A stretch of 64,000 nucleotides of DNA, from the NCBI GenBank assembly GCA_021030915.1, contig JAGEMR010000104.1:42214-106213 (forward strand), read 5' to 3'. This document shows positions 59,825 through 64,000 of this stretch, piece by piece; position 1 is the first letter of the stretch; every line of letters begins with the position of its first letter. This DNA is from Astrothelium macrocarpum (Eukaryota; Ascomycota; Dothideomycetes; Trypetheliales; Trypetheliaceae). Made by a program: the position numbers and the translations under genes. The notes beneath the pieces are model-generated. The model was not told the origin of the DNA. It saw nothing but the letters and a program-made list of their open reading frames with translations, and did no database searches.

Positions 59825-61691
59825 ACGTACTTCACAAGCGAGCGGGCCACCCAAGCGAGCGGGCCAGAAATATCAAGAAATAAACACACATATTTCAAAG
59901 CGCGATATATTCATCAAATAACACGCAATTCATTTTTAAAGAAATTCGAATATAATTTATAATCGAGATTATTGATCAAAATCAATTCAAAAAAAAGAGA
60001 TCCATAAATATTATTTTCAAAATTGTTCGAATAATTGTATAACGAAAACGCGCCGGAATCAAATTCAGACGCGAAATATGATCTAATTTAATAAATTTTA
60101 TAAAGATTAAAGAAATAATAATTATAAAAAATCTATTGGATTTTGATACATAAAAATATTTTTTTATTTACGTTCGTTTTTGAAATATAATCGATCATTT
60201 ATTTATTATACGAAATAAAGACAAAATTGGAAAAAATTGATCTATAAATTTTGTCAAACGGAAATCAGAATTTTAAATAAAATTCAATCGAAAATTTGAT
60301 TATTAGAGATATTTTTATGAAGATTTTGATATAATTATAGACTGATTTCGATTGATATAGAATATGAAAATGAAATACAATATATAAAAGAAAGATATTT
60401 GGAATTTTGACGAAAATGATTTTATAATAGATATAATTTCAAATGTTTTAAAAATTATTATTGATTCAAAAAAATGTCATAAATTAAAACAGATTTAATT
60501 AAATAATCGTGAATAAATTTCGATGATTTTAGATATCTATAAAATCGGTCGAATGATTTCGTCTTTTATTATTTTTTAAACGAAAATCTATCAAAATTTT
60601 TGATATAAAAAGAATAAATTATCATTTTAAAGATATTTTGAAATTTTTAAAAATGATTGAATAATAAATGAATTCGATTTCATATGAATTAAATATTTTA
60701 ATATTTATATAAAAAATGAGATTATTAACGTATATCGTTTGCTCATTTTGGATGAATATAAAAGTCACAATTTTATAGAATTCGAAAAAAAATTTTTAAA
60801 AAAAATAAAATAATAATTTTTTATATATCATTATTTTCATCATATTTTTTATAATCGTTGGATATAGGTTATTTTTTGTTTTTAAAAAAAATGTATTCGT
60901 ATTAATTTGAAAATCTGATTCGAAATCGGATCAATTATATTATCAAAATCGAATTTCTATCAATTTTTATTAATATATTTAATATATCAATTATAAAATC
61001 ATAAATTATAAAAAATTTCTGAAATATTGATCTTATTTTATTTAATTCAGAAATTATATTAGATAAATTAAATATACGATTGAGAATTTTATTAAAATCT
61101 TTTTTTTAAAAAATAATTTAACAATCGAAAATATCCAAAAATATTATAAAATTTGAATTTTAATCAATATTAATATTTAAAAAATTTCTGAATTTTCGAT
61201 TAAATTCATTAATAGATTTTATTACGATATTAAAAATGTTTATCAAAAATATATTAATAATATCGTATTAATTCGAATTGATAAAATAACGAATCGAAGA
61301 TCTTGAAATGACAAATACAATTCATATAATATGAAAATCGTGAAAAAAAAAACATTTATAGATAAATGGAATTTTTAATATTACAGAAAACCAATTAATT
61401 AATGATATAAAAATTGAAAAAGCGAAAAATAAATGATTAAAAATAATATACGATATTGAGATAAAAAATAAGATTATACGTTTAAAACGTTATCGTATTT
61501 ATAACGAAATTGGACATAATACCAAAATCTGTCAGAAAATTGAAAAAGAAACTTTTAAATCAGATATAACCATTATTTATGTATTTTCTGATGAGGATGT
61601 AGAATAATTGATAGTATTTGAATTGTGGTGGTGATGATTTTGGTGTTCCTGGCCCGCTCGCTTGGGTGGCCCGCTCGCTTGTGAAGTACGT
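59825..61691. mobile_element. Type B TA-flanked DNA transposon relic (1867 bp)
   Basis: 43-bp terminal inverted repeats (59825-59867 and 61649-61691) are identical, beginning ACGTACTTCAC. Both contain the 14-mer AAGCGAGCGGGCCA twice, separated by CCC. TA flanks both ends (59823-59824 and 61692-61693). The interior is A+T-saturated with no frame. Unrelated in end sequence to type A, but of matching length and architecture, so probably another Fot1/pogo-like family. Confidence 0.78.
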
Positions 61692-62390
61692 TATAAAAAA
61701 AGACCAAAAATAATTGTTTATAATATTTTATATGATTTGACGATTATAATAATTATTTTTTATTCAAATTTTTTGATTGATATACAAAAAATTATATTTT
61801 AATTATTGTTTTTTTATTTCATTTTATTTATTATTTATAATTATTAAATATAAATTTATTTAATTTTTTAATAATTAGATATTTATAAAAATTGGAATAT
61901 TGATTATATATTATTAAAAAAAAATTTTTATCAGATTAAAAAGATTTTTTTGATTTATTTTGATCTATTTAAATTAATATTTTTAATATTTATAATATTA
62001 AAAATGAATGATTTAAAACAAAATTAATATTATTTAATGTAAATATTATTTTTAATTAATTAAAAAAATCAATAAATAAATTTTTTTTTATAAAATCAGA
62101 ATTTTTTTTAGATTTATCAATTTCTGATTAAAGATATATGCGTACGATTATTCGTATAAAAATAATTATTATAATGAATAAAAAATTATTATATGAATTT
62201 GAATAAATAATTATAAAAAATATTATTTTGAAATATCAATTTATATAAATAAATAAAAAAATTACAATTTAAAAAAAAAAATATTTAAAAATAAATTTTT
62301 TTTTGAAAAATTAAAAATTGAAAACAAATAAAAGATTATTTTTATAAATCTTTTAAAAATTAAATAAATATTTGAAATTCAGATTCAGAA

Positions 62391-62436
62391 AAAAATAAAA
62401 ATAAAAATAAAAATAAAAATAAAAATAAAAATAAAA
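62391..62436 (+). repeat. Microsatellite of AAAAAT units
   Basis: About seven 6-bp units of AAAAAT between the type B element and the second type A element. Confidence 0.85.
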
Positions 62437-62566
62437 CGTAAATAAAATAAAATTGTAAAAAAAATACTTAATAAAAAATATAAATAATAGAAATTATAGA
62501 TACGTAAAAATGAAAAAAAAAGAAAATAATTATAACATCTAATTGATGAGATTTCAAAAAAGATTA

Positions 62567-64000
62567 GGGTCTACCACGGTGTTATGAACCACACCACCGC
62601 GTGGCTCACGCTGTACATACGTTCCGCATACGATTAGTATATAATTCGCATACATTCAATTATAACAATTCAAAATTTTTCAAAAAATATGAAAATTGAA
62701 AAATAAATATAAATTATTTATGATGCATTTTTTAAAAATTCATTTTTATCAATTCGTGAAATTGTATAAGAATTTAAAATTCCATATTTGATATTAAGAC
62801 GCAGATTAAACGGCGGTTTATCACCAATAATTATTAAAAAATTATAATAATTTTTAATAAATATTGAAAAATCAATTTTAATTCATTGGATCAAACGATA
62901 TATTATCATAGGAATTCTAATTATACATTTATTATTAATTGAATTTATTGAATTTTTACGAAAAAAGTACGTTTATCATATATTTTATCTATATTTCGTA
63001 CAAATCTATTTTGAATCTATTAATATTAATTAAATCGAACGTTTTATTAAACGATATTTTCAAATTCGCAATATATATATTGATTAATTAAAATCTATTC
63101 ATATAAATGGAATAATTATAAAAACGGTAAATCATTGATTTAACGCATTCGAAACGTAATAAAAAAAATATGAATATAATATTTCAGATATTTACAATAT
63201 GAATAAATCAGAATTCGATATTAATGAAAAATAATTATCTAAAATATTAATTCATTTTGATATAAAAAAAAGATAAAAGATTATGATAAATAAATAAAAA
63301 TGGGTTATAATAATTGAATGTATTAATATAATAGATGAGATATTTGCGCTTTTTTTGATTTTCAAAAATATATAATTGAATTCACATTAATTATTCGCAG
63401 AAATATTATCAGAATATCGTTTCGCAATTAATAAAAATAATTAGATATTAAATGAATTGATATTATATTGATTGATTGAAATTTTTGATTTTTTAATATG
63501 TGAATGATATGAGAATCGCAGATATTTCTTCATCATAAATAATCACGGCAGTCATATTCAGGCCAAATTCATCGCCTATTATATGAAAAACAAAATCGAT
63601 CTTATGATTATATCACTGTATTATTCGTATATATTTTAATCATTTGATATGAATATATTTTCTACATTCAAACAATTCCATATAAACGAAATAATTACGT
63701 TTTATAAATTCAGTATATAATAGACGTCTAAAATAGAATGAATTGAAATATTCATTTAAATATATAATATGGTTATATCAAAAGAAAATATTTATACTGA
63801 TTTTCGAAACGTAAATATAATACCTTTAAATCGCAGATGAATTTTGGATGAATTATCTCAGATATAATCATCATTATATATAAAAATTTTTATATCATTT
63901 GATTCAGATAATTTGGATCATTTATTATTAAAGAATTCTTCTTCAGAAATTATTATATTTATTAAATCAAATAAAAAATTCATAAAAATTTTGAATAAAA
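62567..64000. mobile_element. Second type A element, inverted, cut by the window end
   Basis: Begins after TA with GGGTCTACCACGGTG, as in the first copy. The interior matches the reverse complement of the right part of the 57.4-59.3 kb copy (for example catacattcaat..aattcaaa), so the two copies are in opposite orientation. Its outer repeat has diverged in the doubled motif (TGAACCAC and GTGGCTCAC in place of the two TTGAATCAC). Confidence 0.65.

Larger units (their letters stand above)
57100..64000. repeat. Extreme A+T-rich, gene-free block (RIP-type) containing DNA-transposon relics
   Basis: From about 57100 to the window end the sequence is almost only A and T, dense in TpA/ApT. There is no open frame of 60 codons on either strand, in contrast to the sequence to the left. 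This is the pattern left by saturating C-to-T mutation (RIP) of repeated DNA in ascomycetes. The few GC-containing islands are the inverted-repeat ends of the transposons listed below. The block continues past the window. Confidence 0.85.

Noticed and set aside
62391..62436. Telomere-like or CRISPR-like array
   Set aside because: It is a simple AAAAAT microsatellite with no spacers and no telomeric G-rich unit.

Overview
This is nuclear DNA of a filamentous ascomycete (Pezizomycotina). Most genes carry 1-8 introns of about 44-104 nt with GT..AG ends. Fungal-specific families are present: a STAND-type N-terminal domain fused to a G-alpha-like GTPase, Stc1, a Pth11/rhodopsin-type membrane protein, a DUF7730/F-box-like protein and a non-reducing polyketide synthase. 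The right end is an extreme A+T block holding transposon relics, as left by RIP (repeat-induced point mutation). The class cannot be fixed from sequence; Lecanoromycetes or Dothideomycetes would both fit.

Layout. 1.3-4.7 kb: secreted, probably GPI-anchored repeat protein. 6.5-9.0 kb: G-alpha-like GTPase lacking both classical catalytic residues. 10.4-24.1 kb: housekeeping block with RAD7, Stc1, cytochrome c, an SDR, an M20 carbamoylase-type amidohydrolase, ribosomal protein eS10 divergent from SDE2, and a 2OG-Fe(II) oxygenase. 24.1-30.2 kb: gene-poor, with decayed ORFs and a tRNA-derived SINE; a second SINE fragment lies at 9.6 kb. 30.2-31.7 kb: rhodopsin-like 7TM protein. 33.1-34.6 kb: apparently intact mariner/IS630-type transposon with 80-bp perfect inverted repeats. 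35.8-39.0 kb: DUF7730-like protein and a small secreted protein.

39.9-56.0 kb is a secondary-metabolite cluster: a non-reducing PKS (SAT-KS-MAT-PT-ACP-ACP-TE, 2140 aa after splicing), an EthD-domain protein, an O-methyltransferase, a cytochrome P450, an SDR and a secreted FAD-linked (BBE-type) oxidase. PKS/EthD and methyltransferase/P450 are divergent pairs, so two shared promoters could control four of the six genes. The set predicts an aromatic polyketide released by the TE, then O-methylated, hydroxylated and oxidatively modified or coupled. The product cannot be named from the sequence. No intact regulator or transporter was recognised beside it; a degenerate zinc-cluster-like ORF lies about 4.4 kb from the PKS 3' end.

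57.1-64.0 kb is almost pure A+T with no ORF of 60 codons. It contains three TA-flanked DNA transposons of two kinds, each full copy about 1.87 kb, whose terminal inverted repeats stand out as preserved GC-containing islands. Exon boundaries below come from splice-site and frame matching by eye, not from transcripts.
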